Assembly (NCBI GenBank): GCA_014529385.2
Contig: CM043953.1
Coordinates: forward strand, 94,234,842-94,298,841
Reading direction: 5' to 3'
From: Adiantum capillus-veneris
Taxonomy: Eukaryota; Streptophyta; Polypodiopsida; Polypodiales; Pteridaceae
DNA: 64,000 nt
Below are positions 11,040 to 24,204 of this stretch, one piece after another (position 1 is the stretch's first letter; each line of letters opens with the position of its first letter). The position numbers and the translations under genes are program-made. The notes under the pieces are model-generated. The model saw only the letters and a program-made list of their open reading frames with translations. It was not told where the DNA came from and searched no databases.

Positions 11040-11800
11040 ATTCGGACCCTCGAACCGTTTCAAACACAATCCTATAATTCTTGTAGCACTAGCCTAATAT
11101 GTGACCACGATTTTCAGAAGAGCTTCCCGAGGCAAATCTTGGCAGATGTCGTGGAAAATTAAAGAGGAGAAGGGCATGTGTATGGTAGGTACAAGCTAAG
11201 ATGCACGCCAAGTGGTGCGAGCTCCAAGCTAGGCACCCAACGAGGCATGAAGGGGGAAATGGGGTTCACAGTCCGTGAGGAGTTTACCTTGTGATCACAT
11301 GGGGTTCCCATGTATCTCACGTTGTGATCACATCTAGTTTGCAAATGCTGGAGTGCACAATGATCACTCCTAGTTCACAAATTCAATCGGACGGTCAATA
11401 TGAAGGGCATTTGTGCCTTTTCTTTTCTTTACAACCGTGGATCCCCTTTGAGGGGCTTCGTGTCAATTAGTCCTGAGGATGAGCAAGTGTCTCAGTGAAA
11501 CTTCCATTTATCATGCCTCATGTTTTTTGGCTTTCTAAAAGAAATTCTTAGTGTTGGGTTGGGTTAGGGGGACTTTCATAGTTTTCAGTGTATGATAAAG
11601 ACTTACCTTTCATTTCACATCCTGTCTTTACTTTTCTTGCATTCTATTGTTTTAGAATGCTTCTTTTCTTGCATTCTATTGTTTTAGAATGCTAGGAAGC
11701 ATTTACTTTCTCTGCATCTTCAAAATGACTTTAGAGATCAAAACATTAAACAAAATATTTATAAAAGTTTGATCTTATGATGGAGTCTTTGAGAAAGTCT
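11040..11800. other. No recognisable gene
   Basis: It contains a small direct repeat (CTTTTCTTGCATTCTATTG, twice near 11630-11690) and a repeated TTGTGATCACAT near 11290-11330. Nothing else was identified. Confidence 0.4.
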
Positions 11801-11801
11801 T

Positions 11802-11890
11802 TTTATACTATATATAATTGAGCTTAAAATTTTCAAGGAAGAAGAGGGCATCCATGTGTCACTTTCTCCTTCATTTCAAGAACCTTAGGA
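11802..11890 (+). mobile_element. Helitron-like 5' end
   Basis: The sequence TTATACTATATATAATTGAG continues as CTTAAAATTTTCAAGGAAG and a GCATCCATGTGTCAC block. Related starts occur at 12118, 22547 and 38162, the last two with near-identical following sequence. The terminal TC expected of a Helitron is changed to TT here, so this end is probably degraded. Confidence 0.5.
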
Positions 11891-12062
11891 AACATTTGGT
11901 TTGAAATGTAAAAGTGAAGGGTAAGTCACGTATCATTTGGTTTGAAATGTAAAAGGTTTGAAATGTAAAAGAGAAAGGTAAGTAGCAAGTACTCTGATTG
12001 TAGAAAATGAAAAAACTTGATTTTGACTTTTTAGTTCTATCAAAAAGTCGCAATACTTAGTA

Positions 12063-12065
<3 letters not shown>

Positions 12066-12118
<53 letters not shown>
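12066..12118. repeat. (TC)n(TA)n microsatellite
   Basis: About 14 TC units run into about 12 TA units, directly abutting the Helitron-like start at 12118. Confidence 0.9.
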
Positions 12119-12526
12119 CATACTATATATGAAGTAACTTAAAATTTTCAAGGAAAGAGAGACCTCCATGTGTCACATTCTACTTCATTTCAAAGAGAAC
12201 CTTTTAAAAACATTCAATTAAGAATGTAAAAGTGAAGGGTAGGTACTAGGATAGTAGAAAATGAAAAGACTCGAGCATGTCTTGGAAGTGGAAAGTCAAA
12301 AAGACTCTATCTAAATTTATAATGCTAAAGCCAAATATTTCACTCTAGCCCTCATTTTCACTTTTATTTTGAAAATCATTTGAAAGGTGGCTTTCCTTTA
12401 CATTTTGAAGGCCATAAGTAATTTTTCTCCATGTTTTGCTCAATGAGCCTCCCTTCGGAGGTTTGCACGGACCTTTATAATCTTTGACTTTGATGCTCAA
12501 AGTTCAAAAGATAGATGCATGTATTT

Positions 12527-12531
<5 letters not shown>

Positions 12532-12579
<48 letters not shown>

Positions 12580-12762
12580 TCTCTCGATGTGTGAATACAA
12601 GAGACAAAGTCAACGTGTCATTCTCTGAGGTGTTGATGCATTGCACAAAGGCTTTTCACATTTGCATTGCATTGCATTAATGAAGTACACTGAGCTCGAC
12701 AATTCAGCGATAAGAGTCCAACAATTTGTTATGGATGTCTTCCACGTGTGTGTATGTGTGTA

Positions 12763-12801
<39 letters not shown>

Positions 12802-12810
12802 GGGGGAGGG
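12532..12810. repeat. Two (TG)n(AG)n microsatellites
   Basis: TG runs followed by AG runs occur at about 12532-12578 and 12749-12810. The second ends in a G-rich stretch. The open frames through them are low-complexity artefacts. Confidence 0.9.
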
Positions 12811-13199
12811 GGTAAGAGGGCTCTCACACCGGCACTAGAGAGAGAATAAGGATTGGTTTTAAAATCAGCAATCGAAAAAGCAACAATCGACAAAATCCAA
12901 AATCGAGAATCAAAAATAAAATATCGACATGGACATCTACGAAATTAAGAATTAACAAATCCCAAAAAGGACTTTCCTTTCGCCGAACTCACTAACACTC
13001 TTTGGTCTAGAGCGATTGAACTAAATCAAACTCACCCCAAAAAGAAAATTGAGGACGCAATTTGGAAAGTTTAACCGGACAAATCCAAGGTAGAAGATGT
13101 GCAAGCTTAAGGTAGGAGCAAACCTCAACAAATGGCAAAAGGAAGGAAACTATGACAATTCTCGACTATTTTTGAAGGTTTTTACGTTAGAGTTCTTTG

Positions 13200-13740
13200 A
13201 CCTTTGTCAGTGCTCTCGCGTTTGGGTTGACTTGAAATTCAAAGGCGAATCTCAAAATTTGTAAGTGGGATTGTACTAATCTAGGTTTTCTTGAGCGTTT
13301 AAAGGAAAATTAGATTTTGTAAGGCAAATCTAGGTGAATCTCAAAATTTGTTAGTTGGATTGCACTAAATCTAGGTTTTCTCGAGCGTTTAAAGGAAAAT
13401 TAGAATTTTTGAGGCAAATCTCAAAATTTTGTAAGGAGGGTTACACTAAATCGAGTTTAGGCATAATGCTTTCTCCTAAAAACTTAGAAAATTTTCATAT
13501 GAGAAATTTTAAGGGCAACTTGATTATATTTGAAGTCTTTCACACTCAATTTTTTTATACTTTGTAGGTTTCCTCACCTTCAAATCTATAATTTAGAGAT
13601 AAATTTCAAAATTTGCAGGTGGGATTACACTAAATTGAGGATTTTTCAAGCATTTGTCTATAACATACCTTTTTGTTTAAAATTTTAGAGTCAAATTTAC
13701 TATATTTGAAGGTTATTGCACTAAACTTCTCTGCACTTTT
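13200..13740 (+). repeat. Degenerate tandem repeat array
   Basis: Units of roughly 85-110 bp share GGATTGCACTAAATCTAGG, TTTTCTCGAGCGTTTAAAGG and AATCTCAAAATTTGT. The two best units lie at about 13255-13430, and more diverged ones follow to 13740, with stray copies at 14010-14050 and 14320-14360. Inverse copies occur near 8.1-8.25 kb and 38.28-38.44 kb. Confidence 0.65.
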
Positions 13741-14137
13741 TTAGATTCTCTAAACATTAATTTATGTTCTCTAACCTTTGTAGTTTTTTTTTATAAAAAA
13801 TTTACAGCTCTTAAGAGTTTGATTTGAATTAACTCAAAAAGAATACATGCAGATCTTGGCATATCCTTTGCACATGGGTCTCCAGTCAATACAATATATG
13901 CACACTGTGACCCAAAACATACCCGAACATTTTTGCAAGTACACTATATTTCTATCAAGGACCTATCTTCTTCTCCTCGGTAAGTCGCTTCCTCTTGCTT
14001 GGTAAAAGACATTCGCAATTAGAGATAAATCTCAAAAAATTTAGATGGGATTATACATATCCTAAGTTTTTTCTTCCAATCATTGTGGGTGTCCTAACAT
14101 TCAAATTAAATCTTACTAGTATGTGGCCCTTCATATG

Positions 14138-14891
<754 letters not shown>

Positions 14892-15185
14892 ACTCTGCCA
14901 CTAGCAAGTAGACAGAGAAAGAGAAAGAGTGAGGTGAGTCATCGAGATTAAGACCAAGACCTTGATCAAGATAGCTACTAATGATCATGTAGAGACAAAC
15001 ATGGAGCAAGCATTGTCCATTGGTGGGGAATGCTTGATACTAGAAGATGAGTGCTCAAGGAAATAGGTGTGCATGGGTTTGCTTCAGCCATTATAGTAAT
15101 AAGAGAGTAAAGAGCTAATGGCTTAGGTGGGAGTAGTTATAGCCACAATTCGGACGTACTGTGTGTGTGCTAGAGAGCCAGAGCC

Positions 15186-15244
<59 letters not shown>

Positions 15245-15316
15245 TGTAGGAACCCATTCCATTGTCTACACCTACCTATAAATGACTTTGTGTGTGTGTG
15301 AGGGGGGGGAGAGAGA

Positions 15317-15349
<33 letters not shown>

Positions 15350-15355
15350 AGAGAT
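15186..15355. repeat. AG microsatellites with TG run
   Basis: (AG)n at about 15190-15240, then a TG run, a G run and (AG)n at about 15290-15355. Confidence 0.9.
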
Positions 15356-15539
15356 CCAATAACCATGCTTTCCTTAGCCGCAGCAACGCACAGGTCACAT
15401 ACTAGTGTAAAGTCAAAGGAACTTCTATATCTTAAATATTTTAAAGAAGGAGAAGGCTTCCATGTTTCAGTCATTGGTTCACTTCAAATGTTTTGTAAAG
15501 TGCAAAAGTGGCTGGAATGACCATTTGACAATTCTTTTG

Positions 15540-16144
15540 ACAATGAAAAGTCAAAAGAATTATCTCTTTTCTTTTGCCAAAATTCTTTTCACTTACACAA
15601 GAGGATAAATGTATCATGTTAAATATGCCTCATAGAAAAAAGGTACATAGAAAAAAGGTAAATTGAAGGGGAATTTTACTGCTCAATAAAAATTTGACTT
15701 TTGAATTTTGAAGATATATTTGGAAAAAAAATTCAAAGAATTTTTTTCAAGACCAATATTGATATTATATTAAAATAATTATTTCTTTTCTTTTGCCAAA
15801 AGATTTTTCACTTACACAAGAGGCTAAATGTATCATGTTAAATAGCCTCATAGAAAAAAGATAAATTGAAGGGGAATTTTATTGCTCAATGCAAATTTGA
15901 CTTTTGAATTTGAAGATATATTTGGAAAAAAAAATTCAAAGGGATTTTTTCAAGATCAATATTGATATTATATTAATAAATTTTATAATTTTGTATTTTA
16001 AAATTATAAAAAATTACTCTAAACAGGCACTCATATACTCTTTCTTAAAGTTCTTGAAAATTTGACACCTCCACGTGTCGCAAGCAAACATGCTACTCCG
16101 TCCCCTCTCCCACCGAGTTGTTGATTGTTACGTGAGTGTGTGTA

Positions 16145-16219
<75 letters not shown>

Positions 16220-16329
16220 TAAGGAAAATTTAAAGGCTGAGTCTATTTCTATGAATAGAGGGGGACTCGCTTGCTTATCGCAAAGTTAAACAAACCACAT
16301 GCCACGTCCAAATGTAGTTTAAGTTCATC

Positions 16330-16380
<51 letters not shown>

Positions 16381-16512
16381 GAGAGAGTTGGTAAAGAGAG
16401 GAGGTTTGTGGAAAGGCCATTGTCAGATTCGACAAGAGTGCACTTGCTTGTGTGAATTTGCTTCTAAGATCATGTGTAGGCCACTACGAACGCACGAGCA
16501 TGCATGCATGCA

Positions 16513-16560
<48 letters not shown>
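15540..16560 (+). repeat. Direct repeat, unit A
   Basis: It matches 17500-18240 over several blocks: AAGATATATTTGGA; CAAGACCAATATTGATATTA; ACTCTTTCTTAAAGTTCTTG; TGACACCTCCACG; GAGTTGTTGATTGTT; TCGCTTGCTTAT. Within it, 15555-15775 is itself duplicated at 15780-15985 (CACTTACACAAGAGG, ATGTATCATGTTAAATA). Confidence 0.72.
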
Positions 16561-16595
<35 letters not shown>

Positions 16596-16723
16596 GAAGG
16601 GCATCGTTCAAAGAGAAGAAGAGAGAAGAGAGAGGTTGTGTGAGTTAAAAGAGCAAGCCAATCAACAAGAAGAAGAGAGCAAAGTGACGTTGTGTGTGTA
16701 TGACATATATATATATATATATT

Positions 16724-16758
<35 letters not shown>

Positions 16759-16831
16759 TGATCAATGAACAAAAGGTAGGAGAGAGAGAGAGAGAGAGGG
16801 AGAGAGATCAAATGATATAGAGCCACTGATC

Positions 16832-16886
<55 letters not shown>

Positions 16887-16932
16887 ATTTTCAACAACTA
16901 TTCACATCAAAGTATCCTTGGTTTTTAGTAAA

Positions 16933-16994
<62 letters not shown>
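16131..16994. repeat. Dense microsatellite cluster
   Basis: (TG)n(AG)n at about 16148-16217 and 16515-16592; (AG)n at 16333-16387, 16728-16756, 16781-16807, 16837-16882 and 16943-16994; a (TA)n run at about 16703-16720. No gene is supported in this interval. Confidence 0.92.
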
Positions 16995-16996
<2 letters not shown>

Positions 16997-17499
16997 AGAA
17001 GAAGAAGAAGATTAGTTCTACCTCCAATAAATCTGGGACTTTGAATTTGTTCCTTAGAAGGGAATTTGGACAACCAATCTATTATGTGTTGCCAATAAAA
17101 AGAAATTTTTAATTGCTCTCTCTCGCTCTCTCTCTTATTCGTATTACTTGAAAAATCTCTCAGAATGCCCAGATGATGATGAATTTGAGAGAAGTATAGC
17201 AACAAATTGGAATTGTGAGAACCAAGTATAACTAGCTACATGCGCAAATGAAAAAAACCAAAAACTACAAGAAAAGCCTCTCCTAACTTCCATGGTAAGC
17301 TAAATGGAGAGAGGATGACAACAACCTTGAAAGATAGGCCGTTCCACCAAAAGTACACTATGCAAAAACTCTCTCTCTCTCTCTCTCTTTAAATATTTCC
17401 ATATATATGTTTCATATATACATATATACATATATACACACACACGCACATATATATATATATGTGCGTGTGTGTGTATATATGTATATATGTATATAT

Positions 17500-18054
17500 G
17501 AAAGTGAAGGGTAAGTCTGTATGAATGAAAAGCCTTTTGATAATAAAAAATCAAAAAACTTACTTTGTTTTTTTTTGACAAAAGACTTTCTACTCTACTA
17601 GAGTAAATCATAGAAAAAATATAAATTTGCGGGGGATTTTGCTTTTGAATGCAAATTTGGTTTTTGAAGATATATTTGGATTTTTTAAAAAGGGAAAATT
17701 TTCAAGACCAATATTGATATTATTTTAAAAATTATATAATTTTATATTTTAAAATTTCAAAAAATTATTTTAAAGAGGCACTCTTATACTCTTTCTTAAA
17801 GTTCTTGAAAAACTGACACCTCCACGAGTCATGAGCAATTGTACTACCCCCCTCCCCTCCCCTCCCCTCCTCCCTGAGTTGTTGATTGTTGCGATGAGTG
17901 TGTGTACGCACACGTACACAAGACGTGCGTACATGAGAGAGAGACTAAGGAAAACTCGAAGGTTAAGTATGTTTCTACAAATAGAGAGAGATTCGCTTGC
18001 TTATGGCAAAGTTAATCGGTCCACATACCAACTCCAAGTGTAGTTCAAGTTTGT

Positions 18055-18105
<51 letters not shown>

Positions 18106-18228
18106 GGTAAAGACAGTAGGTTTGTGGAAATCCCATTATCAGATTTGACAAGAGTGCATTTGATTGTGTGAATCGTCTTCTAAGATCATGACTGGACCGT
18201 TGTCAATACACATGCATGCGTGTGTGTG

Positions 18229-18240
<12 letters not shown>
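17500..18240 (+). repeat. Direct repeat, unit B
   Basis: Second copy of the 15540-16560 unit, ending with GACAAGAGTGCATTTG and TTCTAAGATCATG, which parallel 16430-16475. An (AG)n run lies at 18060-18102. Confidence 0.7.

Positions 18241-18286
<46 letters not shown>
18233..18286. repeat. (CA)n microsatellite
   Basis: An uninterrupted CA run of about 27 units, just upstream of the 3' terminus of the Helitron-like segment. Confidence 0.95.
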
Positions 18287-18289
<3 letters not shown>

Positions 18290-18719
18290 GTTGTCACCTT
18301 CAAAGAAGGTGAGGGAGGAGGGTGCCACAATTACTTCTTCACGACCACAACAATGCACGGGTCACATATTACTGTATATATGTACATGTTGCCACCTTTG
18401 GGGGTAGGTGAGGGTGGAGAGTGCCACAATTTCTTCTTCTTAGCCGCAGCAACGCGTGGGTCACATACTAGTTGCCAAATTAAAACAAAATAAGGTGAAG
18501 TCTTCACGTGGGCCTTCAATAGGCAAAAAAGTGACTACTGAGGGGTCATGAGAGTTAAAAATCTATTTTAAAAAGGAAGAATTTTGAGTGAAGCTAAGCA
18601 TCTTTAGTGGTCATGACCTCGTACAACAAGCAAGGATGCGTGGGTAACTGTTCGTCGTTACTTGGCGTTGTGTAAGCCTTCTGATATCTCAAAGGCCCCT
18701 CAAGGCTCGATATAAGCTT

Positions 18720-19560
18720 GAGGCTATTATACATTTTTTAACGTTTAATACAATATATCTATAGACAATTGTAAGTTTGGGCGAAAAAATAAGAAGATAC
18801 TCTATGATTTGTTGTTAGTCTTTTCAATAAGTTTCATGAAAAAAAATCAAAACAAAAAAATATTTTAGTGTTTTTTATTTAAAAAAGAAAACTTGATAAG
18901 CATAGAAAATAATAAAGCAATTTAATAAAAATAATTTTCCTTGAAATCCTTAAATGAAAGGACCCTTTATCAATATCTTATATCATAGGATTGAACTCTT
19001 ATATATTTTTTAATCATTTGTTCTTTAAAAGCCTTTGTCAAGCATGCTTTTAAAATTAAGTACCTTTGAACTTTTGAAGAATAGAATTTAAAAGGCTAGG
19101 ATCTCTTTCTATTTATTCACAAGATTTTTAAGCTCCATAGGAACACTTGTTAAACAAGCAAATTTGGACTACCTTGGCCCCTTGGGTACTAGGCCAAAAA
19201 TTCAATGTTTTCATAGAAAATGTAGGTCTAATAAGCATAGGATATAATTAAAATAAAAAATTTGTACTTTTTGATTTTGTAAAAAACTTATATGTAATAA
19301 AACATTAAAGAATCCCATTGCCAAATTAGAGCAAAAGAAATTTTAATGTTTTCATAGAAAAAAGTAGATCTAATAAGCGTAGGATATAATAAATTTAAAA
19401 ATTAGACATTTTGTGAAAAAAATTATATGTAATAAAAACAATAAAACAGAAAGATATGAAATGACTCTTGCTCAAATATCATGGGATCAAATTCGCTCTT
19501 TCTACTTTTATTAGATCGAATCTTCGTAGATTCCACTTTAATCTATCAATTTAAGCTCAG
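18720..19560 (+). repeat. AT-rich dispersed repeat, plus copies
   Basis: The motif ATAAGCATAG...AATAAAGCAATTTAATAAAA...GAAATCCTTAAATGAAAGGA (about 18895-18965) recurs in the same orientation near 21270-21350 and inverted at about 24240-24330 and 27030-27090. A second, shorter pair with TTTTCATAGAAAA and AATAAGCATAGGATATAAT is at 19208-19260 and 19342-19395. No coding was seen. Confidence 0.55.
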
Positions 19561-19899
19561 CACGTCTCAAGTTAGCACCATGCAATGAGCGACTTTGATC
19601 TCACAACCTCACCAAGCGAGAGAGAAATCTTCGGCTTGAGCCACGAGTAGCTACACGCAACGCGAGCACAAACATATAAAAAAGACAATCTCCTCTTAGC
19701 TCTATGACGTAGCCTATACTGCCAACTCTCAAGTCACTCTCTCACCTCCAATTGGTTGGTTGCCCTCCATTTTTGACCTCCCTCCGACTTTTCGACAAAG
19801 CGATATCTCACTTAGATTCTTACTAAAAGAACAAGGTAAAATTTTTACGATAGCCTTAAAAAGACAATATTTTTAGCTACAATAAATTTTGTGAGTGTA

Positions 19900-19900
19900 T

Positions 19901-19982
<82 letters not shown>

Positions 19983-20143
19983 GAGTTCAATTAAAACTTT
20001 GAAATAACTTGTGCTTAAGAGTGCACTTCATTTATAAGACATTCTTAATTGAAATAACTTGTGCCTAAGAGTGCACTTCATTTATAAGACATTCTTTATT
20101 TGTGTGTGTGTGTGTGTGTGTGTGCGCGCGAACACGAGCACGA

Positions 20144-20187
<44 letters not shown>
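19900..20187. repeat. Two (TG)n(AG)n microsatellites and a short duplication
   Basis: Compound runs lie at about 19905-19979 and 20101-20187. Between them the sentence ATAACTTGTGC(T/C)TAAGAGTG with CACTTCATTTATAAGACATT is repeated in tandem (20004-20045 and 20051-20095). Confidence 0.88.
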
Positions 20188-20189
<2 letters not shown>

Positions 20190-20900
20190 ATCATACAAAA
20201 CTAGAAAACCATGTGATTGTTACCCAAAAGCTTCATCTTTTCCTACATTGAATTAAATGTTATGATAAGATAAAACTTTGTGCTTATTATCTTAATGCCT
20301 CACACCAACATCAATATGGAGACACCTTTCAAAAACACTACAATGAAAAAAAAAGTCATATTGTATTTAATGTGATGGTGATAAAAAACACTAAAGTGCA
20401 AACAAAGGCATTCAATGTGATGGTGAAATTTTTATGGTGAGAGGTTTGCACGTTTTCTCCACCACTCCTCTATGGCCTTTCTTGAGGCCAAAAACAAGAT
20501 GAAGAGGCATGTAGACATGCTGTGTCAATAGGGGAATGAGATTTATGAAAAATAAGTTTAAACGAGTGCCTACAATATTCACATGAAAATTTTCTTGTGT
20601 TTTAATATAAAATTATATTATCCATTATACGTACATAATCTCAAATGGTTTATATATTAGAAAAGAACCCAATAAAATAATAAGTGAAAGATGCACATTA
20701 CACATTATTGTTCAAAAGTAAAATAAAAAGAAAAGAAAAGAAAAGAAAAATATACATTATAGTCTTCATTATACATACAAAAGCTAGATTCATAAGAGCC
20801 GGTGGCAAAAACCTTGCACTCTTTCTTTCACCTCTCCCATCATTCACAAGGGACAGAGATAGCTCTATAGAATTTATTCTGCAAGACTTTGATGTCGAAT

Positions 20901-20960
20901 GAGCTATAGTGTAGTGGTAGTGTTGTTGATCACATAGCCACTGGATTCAGTTCAATCACG
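20901..20960 (+). other. tRNA-like / SINE-head-like sequence
   Basis: An A-box-like TAGTGTAGTGG (20907-20917) is followed 31 nt later by a B-box-like AGTTCAATCAC (20949-20959). The spacing is tRNA-like but no convincing acceptor stem was found, so a decayed tRNA or SINE head is more likely than a functional tRNA gene. Confidence 0.35.
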
Positions 20961-21169
20961 TCGATCCACATTTCGTGCTGAAAAGTGGACAGTAGAACGG
21001 CTCTTCTTAGGGAGAAGAGGGGGTCTTGCTAATTTTTTTGTGGGTCCAGAGAGAAGTGCAGATTCCTTTTTCTGCCAATGAATAGCCTCCATGGTGGAGG
21101 TATGCTCCTTTTTTAATTTCTTCGTTGACTTTTGTGAACCCGACCATAATTACGAATGATTTATACACA

Positions 21170-21394
21170 TTATCATTTAAAAACAAAATAAAACAAAAAC
21201 AATAAAATAAAAAGATACATTAAAAAACTAAAATAAAAGAATATATTAATGCCTTCATAAAACAAGATACATTCAATAAGCATAGAGAAAATAAAACAAT
21301 TTAACAATTTAATGAAATTAATCTTTGTGAAATCCTTAAATAAAAGGACTCTTCACATATGAGAATATTAAAAAATATTGAATGAATAATTTAC
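21170..21394 (+). repeat. AT-rich dispersed repeat, interrupted by retroposon
   Basis: It resembles 18733-18960 (AATAAGCATAGAGAAAATAA, GAAATCCTTAAATAAAAGGA). The repeat resumes at 22467 after the retroposon insertion (ATACTCTTTAATCTTTTGTT against TTTTTTAATCATTTGTTC at 19010). Confidence 0.6.
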
Positions 21395-21412
21395 ATCATG
21401 GATCAAACTCCT

Positions 21413-22448
21413 CTTTTTTTTTGCAAAACTCAGAGACTCTGAGTGAATGAATTAAAGACAAAAAGAAATACATAGATAACCATTCTCAATCCGAGCCATG
21501 GTTGCATCAGTACAACACACCATGACATCTCGAGCCTCAAATCCACCGGCACCATCACATCTCGACCCTCGTACATTGGCCACCACATCCTGAACCTCAT
21601 ACATTGGCTAACCAAGGGAGCCACCCTACCACCATCATAAGTTCACACATAAAACAGATACCTGAATCACCAATATGTCTGCCACACATGGCACTTCCAT
21701 TGCCACTAGAAGAGCCTGTCCCATACAACTCCGGGCACAAAAAACCAGTCGAAGCTAGAGAGAAGAAGAGAGCATACCGTCGTTGTAAGAGCGGAGCCAA
21801 AAACTCCATCACCAAGGAGACTCCAACAATGCAATTGCACTCGGGGGGAGTCACAACCGAGTGCCAGATCGATCAGACCGCCAACCAAAGTCAGCCAAAC
21901 TCAAAAATCCATGCATACAGGCTATTGAGGTGACCCATACACCTTCTGGGTCGTGACACAAACGCCAAAGACTGTCACCGAAAAGTAGAATACTGCCACC
22001 ATCCCACCTTCCGTCGCCGGCTTCGAGCCCCACCCACAAAGCCACATTGGACAAGCTAAACATCATGCATACCATCTTCCACCTGAGATACCAGCACCCA
22101 GAACACCCATGGAGACATCTGAAATGCCCTTAGAAACCGAGCAACATACTGAAACATCATCGCTCGCAGCAAGTCCTTCCAAACCAAGGTGCGTGCTTCG
22201 CCCAACGAAAGGGGGCAGGCCGCCGCCAAAATTGATGGCAAAAAAAAAGTCCAGATATGACCTTACCCACTTCACCAGGTCGGGGGTGCAGATCGTGTAT
22301 ATCTCTGTGAATGCAGCCCAAAGGACCTCCAGACGATGCACCACTGGGGCCCCCAACCCTCATGCAAGCGCTACAACTTCCCTTCGATCCATGCGCACAA
22401 AGGAGAGGAAGGCAAAAGTGGAGACGACGCCCGTTCAGTTTTTTCCCA
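21413..22448 (-). mobile_element. Poly(A)-tailed retroposon with 18-bp target duplication
   Basis: The 18-bp sequence ATCATGGATCAAACTCCT occurs perfectly at 21395-21412 and 22449-22466. Directly inside the left copy is a run of T (21414-21420), the complement of a poly(A) tail, so the insert lies on the minus strand. A long variable target duplication plus a poly(A) tail is the mark of LINE-driven retroposition. The 1036-bp insert is more GC-rich than its AT-rich surroundings and contains only short open frames of 60-138 codons, none with a domain I recognise. It may be a 5'-truncated LINE 3' end or a retroposed transcript. Confidence 0.75.
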
Positions 22449-22971
22449 ATCATGGATCAAACTCCTATGAATACTCTTTAATCTTTTGTTCTCTAAAGAA
22501 CTTTTCAGCATGCAAAATAAAATAAAATTGAAAGCAGCTTTGGAAATTTATACTATATAGTATTGAGCTTAAAATTTCAAGGAAGGAGAGGCCATCCATG
22601 TGTCACTCTCTCCTTCATTTCAAGAACCTCAAGAAACATTTGGTTTGAAATATAAAAGTGAAGGGTAAGTAGCAAGTACTCTGAAGGGTAAGTAGCAAAG
22701 TGAAGGGTTAGTAGCAAGTACTCTGATGGTAGAAATGAAAAGACTTAATTTTGACTTCTCATTTCTGTCAAAAAGTCACAATATTTAGTACTATATATTT
22801 ATATTTATATTATTAAAACTCTTTAGCAAAGCCATGGAGTTTCACTCTAGCCTTCAATTTTGAAGGGTGATTACTTTTGTTTCTGTAAAGGGTGGCTCTA
22901 CTTAGTAGCTTGAGAAAATAATGAGCAGCGAGTTGTACTACGTGTTGATAAGTTGGTCTGTCTCGAACGTG

Positions 22972-22975
22972 TGTA

Positions 22976-23028
<53 letters not shown>

Positions 23029-23101
23029 TGGCACATCGCAAGTCTGAAACAAAGAGATCACGTTTCATTTTCTACGGCACTGTCGTGTTTGTCGTAGGTC
23101 T

Positions 23102-23164
<63 letters not shown>

Positions 23165-23203
23165 AATCCCATTTAGTCCTACTGAGGAGTGTGTGTGTCT
23201 ATT

Positions 23204-23260
<57 letters not shown>
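22972..23260. repeat. (TG)n(AG)n and (AG)n microsatellites
   Basis: Runs at about 22972-23025, 23103-23161 and 23203-23259, two of them with TG preceding AG. Confidence 0.92.
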
Positions 23261-23261
<1 letters not shown>

Positions 23262-23429
23262 ATTGATTGGCCTTGGCGCTTGACAGAGAATGCCTCCCAC
23301 CCCCCCCCCAAAAAAAAAAAACGCAATTGCCTCCTCCTACAGTGCTCACGGCAATGGTCGTGCAAGGCGAGTCTTTAATTCAATGTTTGGGAAAAACTTG
23401 TCTCAACTTAATATCATGTCGTTTTCAAT

Positions 23430-23590
23430 TTCAAAAATTCCAGTTGAGGCCAAGGGGAAAAGGAGAAATTCGGTCCCAAAATAGAGAAAAATAGTGTAAA
23501 AACCAACAAAATAAACCCAATTTTCTAAATTTCCTCTTGGAAAATTAAAGGAAAGCAATTTTGTATGTTTAAAAAAATGATCTTTCTAAA
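23430..23590 (-). repeat. Dispersed repeat, inverse copy of 8960-9110
   Basis: The plus strand contains AGAGAAAAATAGTGTAAAAA, CAAAATAAACCCAATTTTCT and TTTGTATGTTTAAAAAAATG, the reverse complement of 8960-9110. Confidence 0.6.
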
Positions 23591-24204
23591 ACATTGATGT
23601 GATTGCATTGGAGGATGATCATTGCTAGTCTAGGGTATTGGCCTTGGTCTTAGAGTTCGCAATCCTTTGCTCATTTGGATCCTCCTTGGTGCTGCATACC
23701 TAATGTGGGCCCTTTGCCTCGCCCTAGAAATGATGGTTACGGTCTCTTATTGTAGGGTTGCCACCATGCATGTGCCTCCATTGTAGGACTGCCTCCATGT
23801 CATTTTGCTTACATTTAGAGCTGGTCACTTTGAAATGACTAAATAGCCTTCCAGTTTTGTTTGCAAGTGAAGAAAACCGGTGGCTTCGAAGATAAATGCT
23901 TGATTTGACTGAGTGATGAGACAGATCTTGATTTCTACTAACCGAGAAGAAAGCCCTTTTTAAAACAAAGTGAAACTTTTTCCACTGTCGCACGCATTGC
24001 CAGAGACGCGATAGCTCCTCAAATTTTTGCTACAACTTGACCTTAACTCCATCTACGTTCCGCACTAGAGAGAAGTCAAAAATCTACAACAATCAAAAAA
24101 CGCACCCAACATTGGCTAAAGTTTCTTAAACTAGAGGTTTTACCAATGTTTTTTAGAACAATGGATTGAAGAGTTTTAATAAGAGTTTGATCCATCGTGT
24201 GAAG

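Larger units (their letters stand above)
15406..18471 (+). mobile_element. Helitron-like segment with second 3' end
   Basis: The right end reads TAGCCGCAGCAACGCGTGGG, then TCACATA and CTAG at 18468-18471 followed by T, the same terminus as at 15405 and 26780. A more decayed version of the terminus lies at about 18341-18372. Inside are a direct duplication (15540-16560 against 17500-18240) and many microsatellites. The 5' end is not clear. A weakly similar start (TTCTATATCTTAAATATT) lies at 15423, just after the previous 3' end. Confidence 0.45.

Noticed and set aside
20901-20960. Functional tRNA gene
   Set aside because: A and B boxes are only approximate and no acceptor stem or normal anticodon arm could be drawn. 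It is kept only as a tRNA-like or SINE-head sequence.
22109-22525. 138-codon plus-strand ORF within the retroposon
   Set aside because: It extends beyond the retroposon border into AT-rich repeat, has competing open frames on the other strand, and has no recognised domain.
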